Shown here in pieces: positions 17,097 to 25,310 of a stretch of 64,000 nucleotides of DNA. The notes beneath the pieces were generated by a model. It saw only the letters and a list, made by a program, of their open reading frames with translations, had not been told where the DNA came from and searched no databases. Within the stretch, counting starts at the first letter, position 1. Each line of letters starts with the position of its first letter. The stretch comes from Gracilimonas halophila (GTDB lineage: Bacteria; Bacteroidota; Rhodothermia; Balneolales; Balneolaceae). The DNA is taken from the NCBI RefSeq assembly GCF_042684365.1, contig NZ_JBHULI010000005.1, positions 124,001 through 188,000 of the forward strand, written 5' to 3'. Made by a program: the position numbers and the translations under genes.

Positions 17097-18158
17097 ATGG
17101 AACAATCTAAAACAGGCATATTATTAGTAAATCTTGGATCACCGGACAGCTATGAACCGGCTGATCTAAAGGTATATCTGAGAGAATTTTTAACAGATAA
17201 ACGAGTCATTGATTTCCCAACACCAATTCGTAAGGCTCTTGTTGAGGGCATTATCTTGCCAATTCGCCCCAAAGAATCTGCCGAGGCCTACGAGTTAATT
17301 TGGTGGGATGAAGGCTCGCCGTTGATCGTGATCACACAAAGAGTAATAGATAAACTACAAAAAAGATTAGGTGAGCAGGTTCCAATAGCTATGGGAATGC
17401 GGTATGGAAATCCATCTATTGAGGCGGGTTTTGATGAATTAATGGAAAAAAATCCGGATCTGGAAAGAGTATTTATGGTTCCGCTCTACCCCCAATATGC
17501 GATGGCTACTACGGAAACAGTGATCGAAAAAGCTAAAGAAGTGTGGCTGAAAAAATATCCTCATCTGGAGATGATCACAAAAGATGCATTTTATGATGAC
17601 CCCCAATATGTAAAAGCACTGGGAGAAAGTATACGTCCTTATATTGAAGAGCATGACATAGATCATCTGATGTTTTCCTACCATGGAGTTCCGGAGCGAC
17701 ATATAAAGAAAAGGGATATTACGGGCGATCACTGTCTTAAGTGTGAGGATTGCTGCAACGTAAATTCTCCTGCACATACTTTCTGCTACAGGCATCAGGA
17801 TGTCAAAACCACTCAAAATGTAGCTGAGTATCTTGACCTGGATAACAAAGATTTTAGTTATAGTTTTGCGTTCCAGTCTAAACTGGGGATCGATCCATGG
17901 CTGACCCCCGCTACCGATAATGAACTGGTGCGACTGGCAGAAGAAGGAGTGAAAAAAGTAGCTGTCTGTTGTCCTGCCTTCATTTCTGACTGTATTGAGA
18001 CACTGGAAGAAATTGGTATACGCGGGAAGGAAGATTTTGTGGAAGCAGGTGGTGATGACCTCATCCTTATCCCATGTGTAAATGATGATGATCTATGGAT
18101 CGATGCCCTGGAAACATGGTGTGCCGATATGCTGAAACCTGCTGAGGCTGTTGCATAA
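17097..18158 (+). CDS. hemH: Ferrochelatase
   Basis: Inserts Fe2+ into protoporphyrin IX (or coproporphyrin III) to form haem. The ATG at 17097 gives 353 residues beginning MEQSKTGILLVNLGSPDS; an upstream in-frame TTG at 17064 is less likely. The metal-binding His is in SYHGVPERH (His196) and the catalytic Glu in SDCIETLEEIG. An unusual Cys-rich segment (Cys213, 216, 219, 220 and 230) replaces the usual short loop after the His motif and may hold an iron-sulfur cluster. It is followed by hemG after a 94-nt spacer containing inverted repeats; these two genes make the final haem steps. Confidence 0.95.
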   Translation: MEQSKTGILLVNLGSPDSYEPADLKVYLREFLTDKRVIDFPTPIRKALVEGIILPIRPKESAEAYELIWWDEGSPLIVITQRVIDKLQKRLGEQVPIAMGMRYGNPSIEAGFDELMEKNPDLERVFMVPLYPQYAMATTETVIEKAKEVWLKKYPHLEMITKDAFYDDPQYVKALGESIRPYIEEHDIDHLMFSYHGVPERHIKKRDITGDHCLKCEDCCNVNSPAHTFCYRHQDVKTTQNVAEYLDLDNKDFSYSFAFQSKLGIDPWLTPATDNELVRLAEEGVKKVAVCCPAFISDCIETLEEIGIRGKEDFVEAGGDDLILIPCVNDDDLWIDALETWCADMLKPAEAVA

Positions 18159-18160
18159 AC

Positions 18161-18241
18161 TTTTAACCACAGAGAACCCGGGGTTTGAAGAGTGAAAATA
18201 ATTTCAACCCCTTTACTCTCCATTGAATTCTATGGTTAAAA
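18161..18241. repeat. Nested inverted repeat between hemH and hemG
   Basis: Outer arms TTTTAACCA (18161-18169) and TGGTTAAAA (18233-18241) match perfectly. Inside lies GGGTTTGAA against TTCAACCC with one mismatch. It resembles the palindromic AACCACAGAG-type intergenic repeats of many bacteria. No T-tract follows, so it is not an ordinary terminator. Confidence 0.55.
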
Positions 18242-18252
18242 TGTAAAAGATA

Positions 18253-19590
18253 ATGATGGGAAAGAATCACAAAGTTTTGGTTTTAGGCGGAGGTATTTCA
18301 GGACTTGCTGTGGCTTGGAACCTTCATAAAGCGGGAATTCCCTTCAAACTCATTGAAAAGGACCCGGAAACCGGCGGGGTAATTTCTTCCTCATTTGTAG
18401 AAGGTACAGTTTTAGACTTTGGACCCAATTCCCTTCGCGACCGTGACGGATCTATACGTAAACTGGCAGAAGAAGTGGGGCTGAAGGATGAGATCGTTGA
18501 GATTTCTGAAGCCTTTAAAACTCGTTTTATAGTTAGAGATGGTGCGCTTCAATCGCTCACTCCTTCACTCAAAACGCTTTTTACAACCAGTGTGATTTCG
18601 GCCAAAGGAAAATGGCGAGCGTTGGCTGAACCTTTTATTCCCAAAGGAACTTCAGAAGATGAGAGCGTTGGAGCATTTCTGGAAAGGCGGATAGGCAAAG
18701 AGGCTGTGGAGTATTTGGTGGATCCAGTTTTTTCCGGGATCTATGCCGGGGATATTTATCAGATCAGTAAAAAAGAGATCCTGCCAAGATTGGTTGAGAA
18801 CGAGCAGAAATTTAACTCCATTGTGATGGGTGCCCTGCGTTCCAAAAAGAAAGGATCAGATATAAAGCCAAAAGTGCTGACCTTCAAAAAAGGAATTCAG
18901 CAGCTAACTGAAGCCATCTCCAACAAAATTTCAGATCATATTCTGAATGAGGAAGTGACCAATATCAGGAAAGCAGGAAATGGGTTTGAGGTGGAAACAT
19001 TTGAGGGGAAGTATAAGTCAGATAAAGTAATATCATGTTTGCCGGCACATAATTTGGCATCAATACTTGAAGGATTTGCCCCTGAGTGTACCGAGAACCT
19101 GCAGTCCATCAACTATGCTCCGATGCTTTCCACACAAGTGATCTTCAGCAAAAAAGATATCGAATTACCACGATCCGGATTTGGCTTCCTGATTCCCCGA
19201 AAAGAAAATATTCGCCTGCTGGGTGCCATTTGGAAATCAAGCATTTTTCCTGAGTTAACTTCGAAAGGTAAAGTTCACTTCACCTTAATGACCGGTGGGG
19301 CACATGATCGGGACATTCTCTCTGATGATATTCAAAAGGTGGAACAACAGATTCTCTCTGAATTCTCAAAACTCATAAATACTTCATCCAAACCTGGATT
19401 TGTGAAGTCTAAGCTATGGGCCAAAGCGATCCCACAATTTCATGTTGGTTATAAAGCCATAAGGTCAGAATTCAAGCGAACTGAGGAAGAAAATCAGGGA
19501 TTCTATTTAGGAGGAAATTACCGCTGGGGTGTATCCGTTCCCGATTGTGTGAAGGGCGCTGAAGAATTAGTGAAGAGAATGAATACTTAA
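18253..19590 (+). CDS. hemG: Protoporphyrinogen/coproporphyrinogen oxidase (FAD)
   Basis: A 445-residue flavoprotein of the HemY/PPO type that aromatises the porphyrinogen before iron insertion. It starts with the FAD motif VLVLGGGISGLAVAWNL, carries TGGVISS and the FGPNSLRD segment of the family, and ends with the FAD-binding GNYRWGVSVPDCVKGAEELV. The ATG at 18253 is followed at once by a second ATG; either could be used. It lies 94 nt after hemH and is probably co-transcribed. Whether the substrate is protoporphyrinogen or coproporphyrinogen cannot be settled from the sequence. Confidence 0.92.
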   Translation: MMGKNHKVLVLGGGISGLAVAWNLHKAGIPFKLIEKDPETGGVISSSFVEGTVLDFGPNSLRDRDGSIRKLAEEVGLKDEIVEISEAFKTRFIVRDGALQSLTPSLKTLFTTSVISAKGKWRALAEPFIPKGTSEDESVGAFLERRIGKEAVEYLVDPVFSGIYAGDIYQISKKEILPRLVENEQKFNSIVMGALRSKKKGSDIKPKVLTFKKGIQQLTEAISNKISDHILNEEVTNIRKAGNGFEVETFEGKYKSDKVISCLPAHNLASILEGFAPECTENLQSINYAPMLSTQVIFSKKDIELPRSGFGFLIPRKENIRLLGAIWKSSIFPELTSKGKVHFTLMTGGAHDRDILSDDIQKVEQQILSEFSKLINTSSKPGFVKSKLWAKAIPQFHVGYKAIRSEFKRTEEENQGFYLGGNYRWGVSVPDCVKGAEELVKRMNT

Positions 19591-19706
19591 ATAAAGCCAA
19601 AGCAATTACACGCACCATTCATTTTATTACTTTTTGTTCCACTATTTAATTTTGCTTTCCCACTGCCAAAACCGATATTCGGTCACATCCTTCATAAATC
19701 TATACT

Positions 19707-20996
19707 ATGACAAAACCCGCTTCAACCAAGGGCTTATTTGCGTGGGCCATGTACGACTGGGCCAACTCGGCTTATTTTGTAATGATCCAAACATTTGTAT
19801 TTGCGGCCTATTTTGCGCAGTCGATAGCCGAAAATGAGACGAGTGGAACAGCACTTTGGGGGAATATGATAGGGCTTGCCGGTTTTGTTATAGCAATATC
19901 GGCTCCTTTTTTAGGAGCCATAGCAGATGAAGGGGGGAGGAGAAAACCATGGATCGTATTTTTCACTACGTTGTGTGTGATTGGCTGCAGTATGTTATGG
20001 TTTGCGGAACCTGGTACAGAATTCATTTGGTTTGCTTTATCAATGGCTTTTGTGGCCACCCTTGGGGCTGAACTATCTTTCATCTTTTACAACGCCATGT
20101 TACCGGATCTTACCACCAGCTTAACAATAGGAAAATGGTCGGGGTGGGGTTGGGCTATGGGCTATGCAGGAGGGCTATTATGTTTGATCGTTGGATATTT
20201 CGGCTTTGTAGAAAATGGAGCAGTTTGGTTTGGTCTGGATGAGGGCTCGCTCCAAAATGTAAGGATCACATTTTTATTTACCGGGATTTGGTACGCCTTG
20301 TTCAGTTTACCCATGTTTCTTAAAACACCGGATACCCCATCAAAAAACAAATCCATGAGAAAAGCAGTTTCGGATGGTATTGGTGAGCTTAAGAATGGGT
20401 TGTCAATGCTTAAGGAAGAGCCCAATATCTGGAAGTTTCTATTAGCACGTTTATTCTATAACGACGGGCTGGCTACCATTTTTGCAATGGGCGGAGTATA
20501 TGCCGCAGGTACTTTTGGTTTTGATACAGGACAAATTTTTATGTTTGGAATCGCGCTCAATGTGACGGCTGGCATCGGCGCATTCGGTTTTGCATGGCTC
20601 GATGATATCAGTGGCAGTAAGAACACAATAGTATGGTCTTTGACTGGCTTGATCATTCCCGTGGTGGCCGTTCTATTTGTTGAGTCAGAATCATGGTTTT
20701 GGATATGGGGTTTAATGCTGGGAATCTTTGTAGGACCGGTGCAGGCATCAAGCCGGACTTTTATGGGAAGAATTGCCCCGCAAGATAAACGAAATCAAAT
20801 GTATGGGTTGTTTGCTTTATCAGGAAAAGTAACAACATTTGCAGGACCTATCATGGTGGGGTGGATCACCTTTTTTATGGATAGTCAGCGGTGGGGAATG
20901 AGTGCTATTTTGTTACTTTTGGCTATTGGATTGATATTAATGTTTGGGGTGGATGAGATTAAGGGAACAACCCATGAAGAAGTGCCTATAACATAA
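19707..20996 (+). CDS. MFS transporter, UMF1/Atg22-like family
   Basis: A 429-residue protein with about 12 membrane helices. The opening LFAWAMYDWANSAYFVMIQTFVFAAYF and the motif GAIADEGGRRKPW in the first cytoplasmic loop are characteristic of the UMF1 group related to fungal vacuolar Atg22. The substrate is not known for bacterial members; amino-acid efflux is suggested by homology to Atg22 only. It starts 116 nt after hemG, and no terminator hairpin is evident between them, so partial read-through is possible. Confidence 0.88.
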   Translation: MTKPASTKGLFAWAMYDWANSAYFVMIQTFVFAAYFAQSIAENETSGTALWGNMIGLAGFVIAISAPFLGAIADEGGRRKPWIVFFTTLCVIGCSMLWFAEPGTEFIWFALSMAFVATLGAELSFIFYNAMLPDLTTSLTIGKWSGWGWAMGYAGGLLCLIVGYFGFVENGAVWFGLDEGSLQNVRITFLFTGIWYALFSLPMFLKTPDTPSKNKSMRKAVSDGIGELKNGLSMLKEEPNIWKFLLARLFYNDGLATIFAMGGVYAAGTFGFDTGQIFMFGIALNVTAGIGAFGFAWLDDISGSKNTIVWSLTGLIIPVVAVLFVESESWFWIWGLMLGIFVGPVQASSRTFMGRIAPQDKRNQMYGLFALSGKVTTFAGPIMVGWITFFMDSQRWGMSAILLLLAIGLILMFGVDEIKGTTHEEVPIT

Positions 20997-21144
20997 AACC
21001 AAAGAAAAAAATGTATTTACCTACTTATTTATTAAATTAACGCAGATTTTAATGCTGTAATTACAACAGTAAATTAAATAAGCGGGTATTTTTAGTTCCA
21101 TGAAATACCTTTAACCGAAATAAAATTCAAAGGAGTACATACAT

Positions 21145-21321
21145 ATGAGTAGAATGGACGATATCAACAATGTAGTAGAAGAATTACAAGTTGAAATGCA
21201 GAAATTTTATGAGAAAGGAAATAAAGCAGCCGGAACCAGGGCTCGTAAGCACTTAATGACCCTTAAGAATCTTTCTCACGAAATTCGGCAGGAAATTCAA
21301 GCTAAGAAGAATGCAATGTAA
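21145..21321 (+). CDS. Histone H1-like small basic protein (Hc1-like)
   Basis: A 58-residue protein beginning MSRMDDINNVVEELQVEMQKF and containing YEKGNKAAGTRARKHLMTLKNL, the hallmark segment of Bacteroidota/Chlamydia Hc1-like H1 proteins. The C-terminal part is rich in Lys and Arg. It should bind DNA non-specifically and help compact the nucleoid. The start is well supported by AGGAG at 21131-21135, 9 nt before the ATG. A terminator follows at 21344. It lacks the long AK-rich tail of some relatives, so it is a minimal form. Its promoter has the AT-rich spacer 21000-21125. Confidence 0.85.
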   Translation: MSRMDDINNVVEELQVEMQKFYEKGNKAAGTRARKHLMTLKNLSHEIRQEIQAKKNAM

Positions 21322-21343
21322 TTGCTTCTATCTAACTTTTAAA

Positions 21344-21374
21344 AAAAAAGCCACCTTTGTGTGGCTTTTTTTAT
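21344..21374 (+). terminator. Intrinsic terminator of histone-like gene
   Basis: An 11-bp stem AAAAAAGCCAC (21344-21354) with GTGGCTTTTTT (21361-21371), 6-nt loop, followed by further T residues. Ends the H1-like transcript before the PH-domain genes. Confidence 0.88.
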
Positions 21375-21435
21375 TACACAAAGTTTTTTTAAGAAAGCAT
21401 GACTTTATACCTTTAAAAAACTTAAATAAACGAAC

Positions 21436-21945
21436 ATGAATCAGGAACCAGCCTCAAGAATCCATAAGAATGCCATTAAAGCCTGGACAGTAAATGCTCT
21501 GCTTTTTGGGTTACTGTGGTTTATTCCCGTTGTATTTTATGCAGGAATTGCCATAGCCCAAAATTTCGATAATGAAACACCATGGTATCATGGAATAGAC
21601 TGGTTGTTATTTCTGGGTTTGTTTTTAATCGCTTTGATCTTTTATATAGTGATAGCTTGGGTATTGCCTAATTTGAGATGGAAGCGCTGGAAATATGAGG
21701 TTTCCGATAGCGGGATTGATATGCTGCGGGGTATAATAATCAAAAAGAGAACGGTGATCCCTATAAACAGGGTGCAGCATGTAGATACACGTCAGGGGCC
21801 GGTTTACAGAAAGTTTGAGTTGGCTTCAGTAGCAATTTCTACGGCTGCAACAACCCATGAAATACCTGCTTTGGATAATGAGACTGCAGACGAGCTTCGA
21901 AATACTATTTCAATGTTGGTTCGAAAAGTAAAAAGTGATGTCTGA
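21436..21945 (+). CDS. PH-domain membrane protein (YdbS-like)
   Basis: A 169-residue protein with two N-terminal membrane helices (about 17-38 and 55-78) followed by a bacterial PH (bPH2) domain; the motif RTVIPINRVQHVDTRQGPVYRKFELASVAISTAATTHEIPAL is typical of YdbS. These proteins pair with a larger YdbT-like partner, here the next gene, which overlaps it by 8 nt. Their function is not established; envelope homeostasis is suggested for relatives. The start ATG at 21436 follows the AT-rich stretch after the terminator at 21374. Confidence 0.85.
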   Translation: MNQEPASRIHKNAIKAWTVNALLFGLLWFIPVVFYAGIAIAQNFDNETPWYHGIDWLLFLGLFLIALIFYIVIAWVLPNLRWKRWKYEVSDSGIDMLRGIIIKKRTVIPINRVQHVDTRQGPVYRKFELASVAISTAATTHEIPALDNETADELRNTISMLVRKVKSDV

Positions 21946-23425
21946 GTTTAGAAAACAGCATCCGGTAGCCGGGGTTAGTCAAGTCATAGACAGCATCAAG
22001 CAGAATTTCATCACACTGCTTATTGTCATATTCATTGGTTCTTCCAATACAGAGGGATACTTTCTCTATTTTTTAGGTGCAGGTCTCGTGATCTCATTAT
22101 TTGGAGGAATATTTGGATGGTGGTTCTTTAGGTTCCGGATCTTTGAGGATGAGCTTCAGATCGAAAAAGGGATTTTTGTCAAGAAAAAACTATATCTGTC
22201 AAAAGACAGAATTCAGGTTATTGATATTACGGAAGGAATTCTCCAGCGTTTGTTCGGCTTAGTGAAAGTAGAAGTCAAGACAGCCGGTGGGGGTACTGAA
22301 ACAGCGACCATAAGTGCCATAACAAGAGAGGAAGCTGAAGAGCTTCGAGCTGAACTAAGAAAAAGGAATAACGGGAACTCAGAACACACTGAAGATCTTG
22401 AAGAAGAGCAGGAGAAAAAAGACCAAATTTTATCTACCTGGAAACTGTCAAAAAAAGATCTGGTTTATGCGGCATTTACTTCCGGAAACTTTGGTTTGAT
22501 CGCATCAATTCTGGGTGCTGTTTCAGGGCAGCTCAGTGAAATGATAAATGAGGAGAATATTCGCTTTATTTATGAAATAATGCCTGGGTACAGTGATGTG
22601 ACTATCTACATTGTCCTGATATTTGCCATCATAGTTGTCTCTTGGTTGCTTTCTTTTTTAGGAGTCATTTTTACCTACTCTGACTTTAGACTTCATAAAA
22701 CAGAAGAAGAGTTGATCATTACCCGCGGTTTATTTGAAAAGAAACATATAACGGTCCCTTATGATCGGATTCAAGCCATTCGGTTTGTGGAAGGAGTGAT
22801 ACGGCAGCCTTTTGGCTATGGGATGATCTATGTAGAAAGTGCGGGCTTTGATCAAAGCCAGAAAGGACGATCCATTGTTTTGGCTCCGTATATCTCGGCA
22901 AAAGTAGTCAGCTCTTTTTTGGGTGAGTTTTTAGAAGAATATGAGGAACCTGAGTATCAGTACAAACCTCCTAAAAAAGCACTTTTTCGGTACATACGAA
23001 GACCGAACTATCTCTTAATTCCACTGATACCAATTATATGGTACTTCTTAAGCCGTGGCTGGCTTTCACTGATGCTTATCCCAATGTTGGGTCTTTTGGG
23101 GTGGATGCGGTACAAAGATGCCGCCGTAGGTTTTGATAATGATATACTGCGAATGCGGTATCGAACCATTTCAAGAACAACGGCAATCATGAAAAAGAAC
23201 AGAATCCAGGTTGCTGATCTATCACAAAATCCATTTCAGAATAGGAAAAATTTGATCAATTTTTCTGCTACTGCTGCATCCGGGGCGGGAGGAATGAATT
23301 TTAAGGTAGAAGATTTAGGAAATGAAGACAGCCTTCGTATTTATGATTGGGTAGCAGGGAAAAACATTATTAGACAGCAACAAGAAGGGGAAGGGCAACA
23401 CGGGGGTAATCACTTAGCTCACTGA
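21938..23425 (+). CDS. Multi-PH-domain membrane protein (YdbT-like)
   Basis: A 495-residue protein containing membrane helices near 20-55, 165-185, 205-235 and 375-405. Three bacterial PH domains are seen, each marked by a LS(K/R)DRIQVIDITEGILQRLFGLVKVEVKTAGG-type repeat, as in YdbT. The ATG at 21938 overlaps the preceding YdbS-like stop by 8 nt, so the pair is translationally coupled. A GTG at 21935 is the alternative start. The 3' end overlaps the convergent sensor kinase by 12 nt. The pair probably forms one membrane complex; its role is unknown. Confidence 0.85.
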   Translation: MSEFRKQHPVAGVSQVIDSIKQNFITLLIVIFIGSSNTEGYFLYFLGAGLVISLFGGIFGWWFFRFRIFEDELQIEKGIFVKKKLYLSKDRIQVIDITEGILQRLFGLVKVEVKTAGGGTETATISAITREEAEELRAELRKRNNGNSEHTEDLEEEQEKKDQILSTWKLSKKDLVYAAFTSGNFGLIASILGAVSGQLSEMINEENIRFIYEIMPGYSDVTIYIVLIFAIIVVSWLLSFLGVIFTYSDFRLHKTEEELIITRGLFEKKHITVPYDRIQAIRFVEGVIRQPFGYGMIYVESAGFDQSQKGRSIVLAPYISAKVVSSFLGEFLEEYEEPEYQYKPPKKALFRYIRRPNYLLIPLIPIIWYFLSRGWLSLMLIPMLGLLGWMRYKDAAVGFDNDILRMRYRTISRTTAIMKKNRIQVADLSQNPFQNRKNLINFSATAASGAGGMNFKVEDLGNEDSLRIYDWVAGKNIIRQQQEGEGQHGGNHLAH

Positions 23426-24823
23426 TTTCTCTGTTTCCTCATTTTCATTCAGTTCAAACATGATCTTAAAGCGTGTCCAGTCATCCTGCTCAATTTCAAG
23501 CTGCCCATTTATCCTTTTTACCAAGACCTCAATAAGCGTCATCCCCAGTGAATCACTTTTAGTAATATCAAAATTACTATCCATTTTATTTCCATCACTT
23601 TCAACTAAAAGCACAATGCCTTCGGTGTTTTTATGAAGTTTGATCTTTAAAGTTCCTGATTCATAATCTTTATAAGAGTGTTTGAATGCGTTATTGATCA
23701 ATTCGTTAAGAATAAGCCCTATTGGAATGGCATTATTTATATTAACAGTAATTGGGTCTACATCAATAATAATTTCAATTTCTTTTTCTTTGGAAGAATA
23801 TGCTTTTTCGATCTCTTCCGTGATCTCAGTGATATAGTTATCCAGTGGAATGTCTGAAAGCGTTGTAGATTCGTATAGCTTTTCATGTACCTTGGCTATC
23901 GATTTGATACGAGCCTGACTGGAACTGAGTGCGTCCTTAAGGGCTTCATCCACCCCTTCTTTTTGTAGTTCTAATAAACTAGATATGATCGAAAGGTTAT
24001 TTTTAATACGATGATGGATCTCTTTAAGTAATAATTCTTTTTCATTTAGAGACTCTTTGATTTTCTCTTCTTGTTCTTTTTGGGTAGAAATATCCCGTAC
24101 AGCTCCGACTATAGCCTCGGGTTCTCCATGTTCATTACGGATCAAAGAGCGGACGTTACTTACCCACGTCCAGTTTCCGTTGCTATCTTGCAGGCGGAAT
24201 TCAGTGGCAGGAAGAAAGTCTCCATCCTCCAAATCATCATATTTTTCAACCACTCTGCTCATATGATCTCTGTCCTCAGGATGCATAATGGAAAGAATAA
24301 AGTTAACTTCGCCTTCAGCGAATCGTTCTTTATCATAACCAAGCATGCTTTCTACCGCAGGGCTCACAAAAACATACTCCCTGGTAGTGAGATCCAGTTT
24401 ATAGAGTACATCTTTCGAATTATCCAATATATTCTTAAATCGTTGTTCACTTTTCTTAAGTGCCTGAGTCCAGATTTGAGTAGAATGGTAAAAGCGGGAA
24501 GTGATCCAAATTCCTATAAAGATCAATATTAAACCCAATGTTATGGTAGTCCATCTAAAGACTTCATTTACCAGTCGAGCCATGTTGCCCATGGCAAGAG
24601 AAAAATTATACTCAAGGTCAGTCAGTTCATGATCTAATACTTCCAGTTGCTCCATCCATCGGGTTTTCTGAGCGTTGGAAATACTGCTGTTACTTTGGAT
24701 CTCTGTATGTAAGGATGCAGCAAAAGATTTAAATTCTTCAATTTTATTATCACCTGCTTCCCAGATCTCAATGGCTTCTTCTACATGAGATATACTCTGG
24801 AATCTTCGAAACAAGTTCACCAT
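23414..24823 (-). CDS. Sensor histidine kinase, main part (PAS-HisKA_2-HATPase), frameshifted N-terminus
   Basis: This part has 469 residues: one membrane helix (about 93-112), a PAS domain (about 125-245) with a PAC-type tail, a HisKA_2 dimerisation helix with the phospho-acceptor His in LLKEIHHRIKNNLSIISSLLELQ, and an HATPase domain with the N-box LNELINNAFKHS. Such kinases autophosphorylate and pass the phosphate to a response regulator; none is adjacent. The upstream fragment at 24817-25182 reads into this frame if one base is added in the run at 24839-24841, restoring GKTIP-DDINNMVNLF. The 7-nt ATGGTGA overlap would also allow coupled translation. Convergent overlap of 12 nt with the PH gene. 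Confidence 0.8.
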   Translation of the reverse strand: MVNLFRRFQSISHVEEAIEIWEAGDNKIEEFKSFAASLHTEIQSNSSISNAQKTRWMEQLEVLDHELTDLEYNFSLAMGNMARLVNEVFRWTTITLGLILIFIGIWITSRFYHSTQIWTQALKKSEQRFKNILDNSKDVLYKLDLTTREYVFVSPAVESMLGYDKERFAEGEVNFILSIMHPEDRDHMSRVVEKYDDLEDGDFLPATEFRLQDSNGNWTWVSNVRSLIRNEHGEPEAIVGAVRDISTQKEQEEKIKESLNEKELLLKEIHHRIKNNLSIISSLLELQKEGVDEALKDALSSSQARIKSIAKVHEKLYESTTLSDIPLDNYITEITEEIEKAYSSKEKEIEIIIDVDPITVNINNAIPIGLILNELINNAFKHSYKDYESGTLKIKLHKNTEGIVLLVESDGNKMDSNFDITKSDSLGMTLIEVLVKRINGQLEIEQDDWTRFKIMFELNENEETEKSVS

Positions 24824-25182
24824 GTTATTAATATCATCGGGATGGTTTTTCCAGCAATGAATCCTTCAAGAACTACATCATAATCGAAATGTTCTCGTTG
24901 AAGCTCTTCTCTTGCTACCCGGTCTCCATCAATTACCCTAAGTACGCTTTTAAAGTGTTCATACTCATCAGGGTTTTCTGTAAGAATGTAGTTGCTTAGA
25001 TGCACACCGGCTTCTTTCTGTGCCTTAGCCCAGTATGCTTCACCTGCTACAAATGCTCTTACTCCTGAGGAAGTATTAATGGAAAAATTAACTGTTAAGA
25101 TGAGTAAAAGAGCACATAGCAATCCAAAGGAAACAACTCCCAGAATTTTCCGGTCAATATTTAGTCGCCCTTCTCCTTTCAT
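24817..25182 (-). CDS. Sensor kinase N-terminal fragment (membrane-anchored sensory segment)
   Basis: A fragment of 121 residues with one membrane helix (about 12-33) followed by a helical periplasmic segment, VRAFVAGEAYWAKAQKEAGVHLSNYILTENPDEYEHF. This continues, after a one-base shift at 24839-24841, into the PAS-kinase reading frame. The same order, helix plus GGE.-W.KAQ region then DDI..M..LF, is seen in single-chain Bacteroidota kinases, so this is the missing N-terminus. As written it ends after GKTIPMILITW. The sequence cannot tell whether the shift is natural, an assembly error or a coupled two-chain kinase. Confidence 0.75.
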   Translation of the reverse strand: MKGEGRLNIDRKILGVVSFGLLCALLLILTVNFSINTSSGVRAFVAGEAYWAKAQKEAGVHLSNYILTENPDEYEHFKSVLRVIDGDRVAREELQREHFDYDVVLEGFIAGKTIPMILITW

Positions 25183-25310
25183 TGATGGCGTATTTCTTTA
25201 TTTATTGAAATATTTCTTCGTAAAGCTGAAGTCTGTTATCGGATGATAGCAATCATTACATAAATAATCATTTACCAATGAGACTATGTAAATCAGATGC
25301 TATTAAAAGA

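Noticed and set aside
24071..24532. Rightward 153-residue frame inside the sensor kinase
   Set aside because: It lies antisense to the PAS domain and has no motifs or ribosome binding site; it is a shadow of the kinase.
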